Shown here: positions 42,557-49,452 of the stretch, in pieces
How the letters are laid out: each line of letters begins with the position of its first letter
Numbering within the stretch: the stretch's first letter is position 1
Origin: a virus
DNA: 64,000 nt
IMG/VR virus record: IMGVR_UViG_3300032050_000019
Coordinates: 1-64,000 of that record
Direction: 5' to 3' (one strand)
Position numbers and translations under genes: made by a program
The notes under the pieces: generated by a model
Databases searched by the model: none
Seen by the model: the letters and a program-made list of their open reading frames with translations, nothing else
What the model was told of the DNA's origin: nothing

Positions 42557-43318
42557 TTAATCTTCATATCTTTTTAAGATATGACTTATTAATGGATTTC
42601 TAACAATGTCTTCATTACCAAATTCAAATATACCAATATCGTGTGACCCGTGTAATCTTTTCTTAGCGTCGTATAAACCAGACTTTGTTTTGTCTTTGTA
42701 TTTATCTGATTGTTCTAAATCACCTGATATAAAAAATTTAGAATTAAACCCTATTCTTGTTAATAATAACTTTATTTGTTGTGGAGTTGCGTTTTGTGCT
42801 TCTTCAAAAACTAATATCGTATTATCAACGTTCCATCCACGCATATACGCCAACGCAGCCACTTCAATAAACCCTTCATCTTTCAAAGTTTCTCTGGCTT
42901 CTTTACCAATTATTTTATTAAGTAGATAATATGAAGGATAAATGTATGGGTCTAGTTTTTCTTCCAAACCTCCTGGTAAACTACCAAGTTTTTCCTCAGC
43001 TTCAACCGCCGGTCTAACAATAATAATTTTCTCGTACTTATTACTATCGTCCCAAAGTAAATCAACCGCTTTTTTCATTGCAATGTATGATTTACCAACA
43101 CCCGCAGGTCCAAAACATAAAGTAATTTGATTATCACCCAAAATGTTCCAATACTCTTCTTGAGATTTAGTTAAGAACTTTTCTTTTGGTTTTTTTATGA
43201 CCTCACGAATTCTTTGTTTGTTATTTATCTTTTTTTCTTCGAATGTTATAGGTGCTTTTTTTTCTACTGTGGGTCTACCTTTTTTAGGTTCAGATGTTTT
43301 TGGTTTTCTTTTTAACAA
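42557..43318 (-). CDS. phoH: PhoH-like ATPase
   Basis: A 253-residue protein with a Lys-rich N-terminus and the PhoH P-loop domain: Walker A FGPAGVGKSYIA (69-80), KIIIVRPAVEAEEKLGSLPG, Walker B TILVFEEAQNATPQQIK (167-183), and TRIGFNSKFFISGDLEQSD. A stop codon lies two codons before TTG 43318, and the next Met lies beyond Walker A, so a non-ATG start (TTG) is required. PhoH-like proteins are very common in marine and T4-like phages and are linked to RNA or phosphate metabolism, but the exact role is unsettled. A TATTTATT box lies 30 nt upstream. Confidence 0.9.
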   Translation of the reverse strand: MLKRKPKTSEPKKGRPTVEKKAPITFEEKKINNKQRIREVIKKPKEKFLTKSQEEYWNILGDNQITLCFGPAGVGKSYIAMKKAVDLLWDDSNKYEKIIIVRPAVEAEEKLGSLPGGLEEKLDPYIYPSYYLLNKIIGKEARETLKDEGFIEVAALAYMRGWNVDNTILVFEEAQNATPQQIKLLLTRIGFNSKFFISGDLEQSDKYKDKTKSGLYDAKKRLHGSHDIGIFEFGNEDIVRNPLISHILKRYED

Positions 43319-43348
43319 AATTTAAAATTTAACAACATTTATTATTCT

Positions 43349-43356
43349 AATAAATA
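43349..43356 (-). promoter_or_regulatory. Putative late promoter box variant TATTTATT
   Basis: On the minus strand between the dUTPase stop and the PhoH TTG start, 30 nt upstream of 43318. Confidence 0.3.
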
Positions 43357-43359
43357 TCT

Positions 43360-43977
43360 TTAATTACCTGTTGATCCAAATCCACCAGTATTTCTTTCTG
43401 TATCTGACAATTCGTCAGATTCAATAAATTGTACTTTAGGGTAAGGTAAAACGATAATTTGTGCAGCTCTCTCATTTGCACCATAATAATTAAAAGTACC
43501 TTCAGTCTTTTTGAACGTTGCTTGTATTTCTCCTCTATATCCACTATCTATAACACCAACTGCGTTCGTTAACAACATGTCATATTTTCTTATTGATGAT
43601 CTTGGAAATACTAACCCTACATATCCTTTTGGAATCTCAAGCGCAATTCCAAAACCATATGTAATATCGGTCATGGTTTCTGAAATAATATGTGTTACAG
43701 TTAAATCTAAACCAGCGTCACCATCTTTAGAATATTTTGGAATAACAGCGTTTTCCCTTAATTTTTTAATCTTTACACTTAATGGTGAAAAATCCATTTC
43801 ATAATCAGTTTTATCGATTTGTTGAGATTGTGTTTTTACAATATCATCATTAAGTACATTTAATAAATTATTCAATTCATTTATGAGTGTTGGGTCAAAA
43901 TTTTCATCATCACCACTCATAGTTGAGTCAAATTTTTTTAATCTTTCGATATAATCGTCAATTTTTTCCTTATCCAT
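43360..43977 (-). CDS. dut: dUTP diphosphatase
   Basis: A 205-residue trimeric-type dUTPase with all five motifs: GDAGLDL (86-92), PRSS (125-128), GVIDSGYRGEI (141-151), ERAAQIIV (169-176), and RNTGGFGSTG (195-204). It hydrolyses dUTP to dUMP and pyrophosphate, keeping uracil out of DNA and feeding dTMP synthesis. An N-terminal extension of about 65 acidic residues (SGDDENFDPTLINELNNLLN) precedes the catalytic core; most dUTPases lack this. The start overlaps the preceding gene by 8 nt. Confidence 0.93.
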   Translation of the reverse strand: MDKEKIDDYIERLKKFDSTMSGDDENFDPTLINELNNLLNVLNDDIVKTQSQQIDKTDYEMDFSPLSVKIKKLRENAVIPKYSKDGDAGLDLTVTHIISETMTDITYGFGIALEIPKGYVGLVFPRSSIRKYDMLLTNAVGVIDSGYRGEIQATFKKTEGTFNYYGANERAAQIIVLPYPKVQFIESDELSDTERNTGGFGSTGN

Positions 43978-44206
43978 TTGGTATAGATTTTTTTTCTTCT
44001 ATTTTTTCATTAATCCATTTATCTAAAGATTTGATTCTTTTTTTTAAATCATCGTCTGATGGTCTTAAACAGCATTCAACAAAAATGTCGGTAATTCTTT
44101 GTAGTTCTTCTACAGTTACTTGAACATTAAGTGAATTAAGATACTCTAAAACCATTTTACTTTGTGACTGACGTAAAATTTGAATGTCTCTACTATGGAA
44201 TTGCAT
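43970..44206 (-). CDS. Small helical hypothetical protein
   Basis: A 78-residue, mostly helical protein (MQFHSRDIQILRQSQSKMVL, then LQRITDIFVECCLRPSDDDL). Two adjacent Cys and a charged C-terminal helix are visible. It overlaps the dUTPase start by 8 nt, which suggests coupled translation. No family is recognised. A regulatory or accessory subunit for the neighbouring enzyme is conceivable, but nothing specific supports it. Confidence 0.55.
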   Translation of the reverse strand: MQFHSRDIQILRQSQSKMVLEYLNSLNVQVTVEELQRITDIFVECCLRPSDDDLKKRIKSLDKWINEKIEEKKSIPNG

Positions 44207-44220
44207 CGTGTTTCTTTTTA

Positions 44221-44451
44221 TTATTTATAATATTCCGGAGTGTTTTTTTTATCAATGATACATTCAATTGGCATTTTAACAATTGAAATACTTTCACTTG
44301 ACCTTACGTCTCCCGCTCTGTATTTTGATGCAACAATTGTTGCTTCTTCAACACTTTCAGCTTCAACGATGTACTTTAATTTTTGTAAACGAGGATTTCC
44401 GTTTCTGTCCATTTGTTCGGTTTCATAACCGATAGTTACTAAATAATGCAT
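44221..44451 (-). CDS. Small DUF4494-like hypothetical protein
   Basis: A 76-residue protein (MHYLVTIGYETEQMDRNGNP) with strand-strand-helix order: RLQKLKYIVEAESVEEATIV, then SISIVKMPIECIID. The arrangement of a variable loop, YIVEAES and an EEA helix resembles DUF4494-type proteins found in Bacteroidota. That resemblance is by eye only. It stands between a glycosyltransferase and the dUTPase group with gaps of 12-14 nt. The function is unknown. Confidence 0.55.
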   Translation of the reverse strand: MHYLVTIGYETEQMDRNGNPRLQKLKYIVEAESVEEATIVASKYRAGDVRSSESISIVKMPIECIIDKKNTPEYYK

Positions 44452-44463
44452 GTTTTTTTGTTT

Positions 44464-45690
44464 TTATTTATTAATAATTGATTTTATAAATTCAACTCTA
44501 TCTTTACAAACTTTACGTAAAGAATATTTGTCTTTTACTGTTTCATATAATCTATTACCCAAATCTTCAATCATGTTTGGATTTTCATATAATTTTTTCA
44601 TGTGTTGTGTCCATTGTTTATGGTTTCTGTTTGGTGAAACCAATAACGCATTACCCTTACTATTAAATTTACCATCATCAACACCTGAAATCAAATCTAT
44701 AGTGTACGGGTTTATTTCACTAGCAATTAATGCCTTTTTATGAAATCCCGCTTCAATAACTTTTAATTGTGATTTATTAGTGTTAAATTCTGAATCAACT
44801 ATCGGTGCTAAAGATACGTCAAAATAATTGTAATTATTCGCGTATTTACTAACTTCTCTAGTCCATCTTCTTACGTATGGTTTATCTTTATCCACATAAT
44901 TACCTTCTGTAAAAGTCATTAAATAATTTTTATATTCTTCATCAAGTACATTGTAATTATCTGTGAAAATTTGTTCGTATTTGTACCAAACAGTTTCCAT
45001 AGGTTGAATTGGTCTTTGTGTTACTTGATTTGTTTCTTTGTTTATTTCATTAACCGAACCTCTCGTATCGAACCCACATAAAACAAATTGTATTTTTTCA
45101 CCGTAAGCACTATAAACAGATGAGATACCATTTCTTAACAATTCTAAATCGTGTAAGTGAGATGAACCACCTAACCAACCAAATCTAATTTTTTCTGATT
45201 CAATTTTATTTGGTTGAAATTGTTGTTCTTCATCGTTAACGGCATTCGGGAAAACTAACACATTTTTTATACCCAACTTTGTTTTTATTGTGTTTGCGAA
45301 AACCGGTGTGGTTGTTGTGACATAATCCGATAACCTCATCAATTCAACTTTCTTTTCACTAACTTTGTTAAAAAGGATTTGATGATACATTGGATGTCTC
45401 TGATCAACTTTCCAATGGTCATCAATATCCATAATCACTTTAATTCCTTGATTTTTTAACCAATTAATTCTCGCGATATTCGCTTCGTGAGGTAATTTGT
45501 GTATAAAACTATGAAACACAACAATATCATAATTTTTAAAAAAATCATGATTATCTTCTGTGTTAAATGCTATATCAACATGAATTTCATCTGAGTAGTT
45601 ATCACCAATGTATTTAAATGGATCTAAGATTCTGAATTTACCCACACCAAATGTATCGGATGGGATTACTAATACTTTAATTTTTGACAT
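44464..45690 (-). CDS. Glycosyltransferase, GT4-like
   Basis: A 408-residue GT-B protein. The N-terminal domain starts IKVLVIPSDTFGVGKFRILD and includes GIKVIMDIDDHWKVDQRHPM, a segment known from phage and cyanobacterial glycosyltransferase-like proteins. The C-terminal domain shows KIRFGWLGGSSHLHDLELL (donor loop), then FDVSLAPIVDSEFNTNKSQL and KVIEAGFHKKALIASEI, matching the Glu-containing donor site. It is the fourth sugar-transfer gene of the window. The acceptor is unknown. A degenerate TATTCATT sequence lies 4 nt before the start. Confidence 0.75.
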   Translation of the reverse strand: MSKIKVLVIPSDTFGVGKFRILDPFKYIGDNYSDEIHVDIAFNTEDNHDFFKNYDIVVFHSFIHKLPHEANIARINWLKNQGIKVIMDIDDHWKVDQRHPMYHQILFNKVSEKKVELMRLSDYVTTTTPVFANTIKTKLGIKNVLVFPNAVNDEEQQFQPNKIESEKIRFGWLGGSSHLHDLELLRNGISSVYSAYGEKIQFVLCGFDTRGSVNEINKETNQVTQRPIQPMETVWYKYEQIFTDNYNVLDEEYKNYLMTFTEGNYVDKDKPYVRRWTREVSKYANNYNYFDVSLAPIVDSEFNTNKSQLKVIEAGFHKKALIASEINPYTIDLISGVDDGKFNSKGNALLVSPNRNHKQWTQHMKKLYENPNMIEDLGNRLYETVKDKYSLRKVCKDRVEFIKSIINK

Positions 45691-45738
45691 ATCTAATGAA
45701 TATGTCTAAAGTATAAACAAAAATTTTGAAAAAAGAAA

Positions 45739-46332
45739 TTATTTAGCTTTATTTACGCCTGTTATTTTTCCTTTAAACACGGAATCACCAACTTTTAATA
45801 CAAGATTTTCATTGATAGACGCGGTTTGATGTGCGGTTAAAATCTGATTTAGTTTTCTGTCAACTATTTCATCTAAAGTTTTCCTAATTATGTTTTCAAT
45901 AATTGGTGTTAATTTTTCCGCGATATCTGATGTATTTGATTCTGAAAGATATGTTTTGATTACTTGATTTGAAGACCCTGATTTTTTAGATGTTAAACCT
46001 TCTTGTTCCATCAATCTTTTTGCATTTTTAACAAAATTCATGTCCAAACTATCATTTAAAGAAATTTGTGGAATTGGGTTTTCAATCATCGCTTTTTTAA
46101 TTGCATCAGGTAATTTTGAATTTTGTATTTTATCTACAGTTGGTGTTGGTATTTGTTTAGTTACTGTTGATGGTGATTGCATTTCCATAATTTCTTCTGG
46201 AGGTGATGTTAGTATTCTTTCGTTTACATTACCTCTTTCAAAATTTCCTGAGTCAACTTTATTCATTACTTTTTTAGCTTGGACTAATTTCATCATTAAA
46301 TCATTAGTCGATATTGTTCCTTGTCCTGACAT
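45739..46332 (-). CDS. Hypothetical protein with helical C-terminus
   Basis: A 197-residue protein. The first 80 residues are mostly disordered (SPPEEIMEMQSPSTVTKQIP). The remainder has helices (DIAEKLTPIIENIIRKTLDE) and a short beta end (LVLKVGDSVFKGKITGVNKA). The early LMMKLVQAKKVM helix is amphipathic. It is the last gene of the run 49397-45739. No family is recognised. A virion-associated role is inferred from its structural neighbours. Confidence 0.55.
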   Translation of the reverse strand: MSGQGTISTNDLMMKLVQAKKVMNKVDSGNFERGNVNERILTSPPEEIMEMQSPSTVTKQIPTPTVDKIQNSKLPDAIKKAMIENPIPQISLNDSLDMNFVKNAKRLMEQEGLTSKKSGSSNQVIKTYLSESNTSDIAEKLTPIIENIIRKTLDEIVDRKLNQILTAHQTASINENLVLKVGDSVFKGKITGVNKAK

Positions 46333-46353
46333 AGTATTTTTATTTAATTATAA

Positions 46354-47067
46354 TTAAAAACTATAGGAAATTAAAGATTTAAATCTTACTATTCCTTCTT
46401 GTAATTTATTTTTTTCCTTTTCAGGGTTTTCTTCAGAATTAGGTTCCTCTTTTTTTTCTGGTTCCTTAAGTTCAGGTTTAGTTGGTTCAACCTCTTTTTT
46501 TGGTGGTTCAGGTTTCTTTTCAGGTTTTGGTTGAGGTAATTCTTCAGGTTTTACCGGTTCATCTTTCTTCGGTTCTTCCGGTTTTGTTTGTTTTGGTGTT
46601 TCTTTTGGTTTGACAGGTTCTACTGGTTTTGGTGTTTCTTTTGGTTTGACAGGTGGTGTTGAAGTCCACGATGATTTGACATATGTTACTGTCATGGATT
46701 TATCGTCACCTTCTTTATATCCTGGTCTTTTAACATCAAATGTCTTGTCATCGAATACAGTAATACTACTCATTCTATTTACAATAAATGTTCTCCAATT
46801 TCCTTTATTAAAACCTGTTTTAGTTCTTGATGGAGGTTCGACCCACGCCCTGACAATTAAATTACCTTTTTTACTCAAACCCATTGCAACAATTTCAGCC
46901 CTAAATCTACCACCCGCAACCACACTATCTTTTTTAGGGTTTCTTGGTCCCGAATAATAAAACGTCACCGGATTTCTATTTTTTATTGCATTCACTAATG
47001 GTTTTGATTTTGCATCAAAACTTGGTTGTTCCAATAGTATGTCAAAAATAATATTATTAATTTTCAT
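46354..47067 (-). CDS. WYL-like domain protein with Pro/Lys/Glu-rich tail
   Basis: A 237-residue protein. A leader (MKINNIIFDILLEQPSF) contains L-L-E, a possible prohead-protease-type site. Residues 20-120 look like a WYL-type small beta-barrel: LVNAIKNRNPVTFYYSGPRN, then RAEIVAMGLSKKGNLIVRAW, then WRTFIVNRMSSITVFDD. Residues 135-220 are a PKE repeat (PVKPKETPKPVEPVKPKETP) and are probably extended. WYL domains usually bind ligands or nucleic acid in regulators. Here no DNA-binding helix-turn-helix is attached. An internal or structural protein using the fold as a binding module is possible. Confidence 0.55.
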   Translation of the reverse strand: MKINNIIFDILLEQPSFDAKSKPLVNAIKNRNPVTFYYSGPRNPKKDSVVAGGRFRAEIVAMGLSKKGNLIVRAWVEPPSRTKTGFNKGNWRTFIVNRMSSITVFDDKTFDVKRPGYKEGDDKSMTVTYVKSSWTSTPPVKPKETPKPVEPVKPKETPKQTKPEEPKKDEPVKPEELPQPKPEKKPEPPKKEVEPTKPELKEPEKKEEPNSEENPEKEKNKLQEGIVRFKSLISYSF

Positions 47068-47069
47068 TT

Positions 47070-48164
47070 TTAAAAGTCAGGATATTGTCTTGTTTCTCCA
47101 TAATAATTTCTACCTCTATTATCGATTCTCGTTAGAATATCAGTTTGTCCACCAACACTACCATTGTTCTCACCTTTACCTGGTTCATCACCATCAGATA
47201 ACGCCCTTGTGTTTACTGATGAATATTGATTGTTAGGGTTATAAATATTTCTACCAGTATTATCAATTCTTGTAAAAATATCAGTTTGTCCTCCAATACT
47301 ACCATTGTTCTCACCTTTACCTGGCTCGTCACCATCAGATAACGCACGAGTATTGATGGAAGAATATTGATTATTTGGTGAATATATATTTCTTCCGGTA
47401 TTATCAATTCTAGTCAATATGTCGGTTTGACCTCCGATACTACCATTGTTCTCTCCTTTACCTGGCTCATCACCGTCAGATAATGCTCGAGTATTAATAC
47501 TTGAATACTGATTGTTAGAGTTATAAATGTTTCTACCGGTGTTATCAATTCTTGTTAGAATATCAGTTTGTCCACCAATATTTCCGTTATTTTCTCCCTT
47601 ACCTGGTTCGTCACCATCAGATAACGCCCTTGTATTTACTGATGAATATTGATTATTTGGTGAGTATATATTTCTTCCTGTGTTATCAATTCTTGTGTTA
47701 ATATCCGTTCTACCCCCGATATTTCCGTTATTTTCCCCTTTACCTGGTTCATCACCATCAGATAACGCTCGAGTATTGATGGAAGAATACTGATTATTAG
47801 GATTGTAAATATTTCTACCAGTATTGTCAATTCTAGTCAATATATCTGTTCTTCCTCCGATATTACCATTGTTTTCCCCCTTACCTGGTTCATCTCCGTC
47901 AGACAATGCTCGAGTATTTACTGATGAATATCCGTTATTTGAAGAATATGTATTTCTTCCAGTATTATCGATTCTTGTTAAAATATCCGTTTTTGAACCA
48001 ATACTTCCATTATTTTCTCCTTTACCAAATTCATCACCATCGGATAATGCGTTAGAATTTTCAGAAGAATATTTTTTTTCTGACTCGTATTTGTTTCTGG
48101 CTATATGTTCTATTCTTAATTTTTCTGCAATTTGTTCTAACTGTGTTGCCATATTAGTAGTCAA
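47070..48164 (-). CDS. Protein of seven 47-residue repeats
   Basis: A 364-residue protein. A 31-residue helical head (TQLEQIAEKLRIEHIARNKY) is followed by exactly seven 47-residue units and YPDF. Each unit reads YSS-x-NTRALSDGDEPGKGENN, then G-x-(I/V)-GG-x-TDI-x-TRIDNTGRN-(I/Y)-Y and a linker. No insertion or deletion occurs between units. The DGDEPGKGEN loop is acidic and glycine-containing and could bind Ca2+, and TRIDNTGRN looks like a strand-turn. I do not know the family. Neighbours are structural-looking, so a repetitive virion filament or tail decoration is a fair guess. Confidence 0.7.
   Translation of the reverse strand: MTTNMATQLEQIAEKLRIEHIARNKYESEKKYSSENSNALSDGDEFGKGENNGSIGSKTDILTRIDNTGRNTYSSNNGYSSVNTRALSDGDEPGKGENNGNIGGRTDILTRIDNTGRNIYNPNNQYSSINTRALSDGDEPGKGENNGNIGGRTDINTRIDNTGRNIYSPNNQYSSVNTRALSDGDEPGKGENNGNIGGQTDILTRIDNTGRNIYNSNNQYSSINTRALSDGDEPGKGENNGSIGGQTDILTRIDNTGRNIYSPNNQYSSINTRALSDGDEPGKGENNGSIGGQTDIFTRIDNTGRNIYNPNNQYSSVNTRALSDGDEPGKGENNGSVGGQTDILTRIDNRGRNYYGETRQYPDF
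47085..48071 (-). repeat. Seven tandem 141-bp coding repeats
   Basis: Units of exactly 141 bp encode the 47-residue repeats. Codons differ between units at many synonymous positions, so the array is conserved at protein level, not freshly duplicated. Confidence 0.85.
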
Positions 48165-48651
48165 TTAATTTTTTTATTTTTTCAACTTCTTCAAATAATC
48201 CTAATGATGTTATTGGTGTAATTGATGATTTATGTGAATTACTTTTAATTAAATTAACAGGGATTTTGAAACTAAATCTTTTCTTGTGTTTTTTTAAATG
48301 ACTATTTTTTCTTTCTCCTGTGATTCCTCCCATACTATCCGCATTTTTTTTAGAATCTTTTCTGTTAATTATCAACTGTCTTTCATTATCTAAAAATTGT
48401 TTAGCCCATTTTTCCATTAAATCACCACCACATAAATCGTATTTGGTTCTGTCTTTTATTTTATCAATATTTTGTATGTCATGAATAATTCTTTTTAATT
48501 GACCATATTTTACTTTTTTGTCGTTCAATAGTTTTTTTGCTCGTTGAATCCCACGAACATTTTCACCTTGTAAACAAGTTACTGTATGATTAATTTTATC
48601 TAAGATATTTTGTGGTATATCAAAATATCTACTTTTTAATTCACTATTCAT
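48154..48651 (-). CDS. Hypothetical protein, helical and basic
   Basis: A 165-residue protein (MNSELKSRYFDIPQNILDKI). Motif-like pieces include HTVTCLQGENVRGIQRAKKL, YGQLKRIIHDIQNIDK and a Cys-Gly-Gly (YDLCGGDLMEKWAKQFLDNE). This order looks like a conserved phage family whose function I do not know. The C-terminal third is Lys/His/Ser-rich. It overlaps the repeat-protein gene by 11 nt and its start coincides with the stop of the upstream gene. Confidence 0.6.
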   Translation of the reverse strand: MNSELKSRYFDIPQNILDKINHTVTCLQGENVRGIQRAKKLLNDKKVKYGQLKRIIHDIQNIDKIKDRTKYDLCGGDLMEKWAKQFLDNERQLIINRKDSKKNADSMGGITGERKNSHLKKHKKRFSFKIPVNLIKSNSHKSSITPITSLGLFEEVEKIKKLIDY

Positions 48652-49397
48652 TATTTTTTTAATTCTTTGGTAACATCATTAATAGTCAAATTATATGTAT
48701 TCATTGTATTTTTTAATGATTTTAATTGTTTTTGTACAATACTTGGGATTTCTTTAGTTTCTTCTGTTTCATCTGTTTCTTTTTGAACTAAGTCATTTTC
48801 CAAAGTTTTTTTATAAATTATACTTTCAATATAATCTGACATGAATTTTTTTGGGTTTTCTATCAATCTTACTTTATCTTTTGGTAAATTTTTATCATAA
48901 CCCATTTTACTTAATCTTTCTTCAGCTTCTGGCTCATCTAAATTTAATTCATCTTCAAAATGTTCTTCAGCATCTTCGTAATCTTTATCTTTTCCCAAGG
49001 TTTCTTTGTAACCTAAAGTTTTACTCATGTCCGCTTCCGCCCAATATCTTAAAGAAGTATGTGTACCATGTACGCCATGAGTACCCATAGATCCCGACCC
49101 ACTTTTTACAACTTCATCACTCATAGAATTTGATGTAATTCCTTTTGTGTTAAAGTTTTTAGGTTTTTTATTTCTACTTATGTTACCGAAATCGTCAACT
49201 ATTTCGTCTACTTCTTCTTTTTTCTTTTCTGGTAATTTTTCAAAATCCGTATCTGCTGAAAATTCTTGAGCCCATTTCTTCCATTTTTTTCTTTCTTTAG
49301 GTGAAATGGATTTATCAGAAGATTTAGCATAAAACAATCTTTGTTGTTTTTTTGACGCAAATTTTTCTTCAATTACCTGTTTTATGAAATTATTCAT
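48651..49397 (-). CDS. Hypothetical protein with SKKQQRLF-type N-terminus
   Basis: A 248-residue hydrophilic protein. The N-terminus (MNNFIKQVIEEKFASKKQQR, then LFYAKSSDKSISPKERKKWK) combines a leader-like helix with a short motif seen in several phage proteins. The middle includes MGTHGVHGTHTSLRYWAEAD. The rest is acidic, with a helical end (IVQKQLKSLKNTMNTYNLTI). It is the first gene of the unit reading leftwards from the divergent promoter pair at 49415/49440. The function is unknown; a virion or core role is possible. Confidence 0.6.
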   Translation of the reverse strand: MNNFIKQVIEEKFASKKQQRLFYAKSSDKSISPKERKKWKKWAQEFSADTDFEKLPEKKKEEVDEIVDDFGNISRNKKPKNFNTKGITSNSMSDEVVKSGSGSMGTHGVHGTHTSLRYWAEADMSKTLGYKETLGKDKDYEDAEEHFEDELNLDEPEAEERLSKMGYDKNLPKDKVRLIENPKKFMSDYIESIIYKKTLENDLVQKETDETEETKEIPSIVQKQLKSLKNTMNTYNLTINDVTKELKK

Positions 49398-49414
49398 GAT
49401 AACTTAGGTTTTTA

Positions 49415-49422
49415 TATAAATA
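49415..49422 (-). promoter_or_regulatory. Putative late promoter box TATTTATA
   Basis: Perfect octamer on the minus strand, 17 nt before ATG 49397. It is divergent from the plus-strand box at 49440-49447. Confidence 0.5.
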
Positions 49423-49439
49423 TCAAACGAAAGGAAAGA

Positions 49440-49447
49440 TATTTATA
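49440..49447 (+). promoter_or_regulatory. Putative late promoter box TATTTATA
   Basis: Perfect octamer, 5 nt before ATG 49453, opening the second adhesin block. Confidence 0.5.
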
Positions 49448-49452
49448 AATTA

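Noticed and set aside
44222-44229. Plus-strand TATTTATA between two minus-strand genes
   Set aside because: No plus-strand gene follows, and it encodes the YYK-stop end of the 44221 gene.
47085-48071. CRISPR-like tandem repeats
   Set aside because: Units are 141 bp, coding and without spacers. The repetition is a protein feature.
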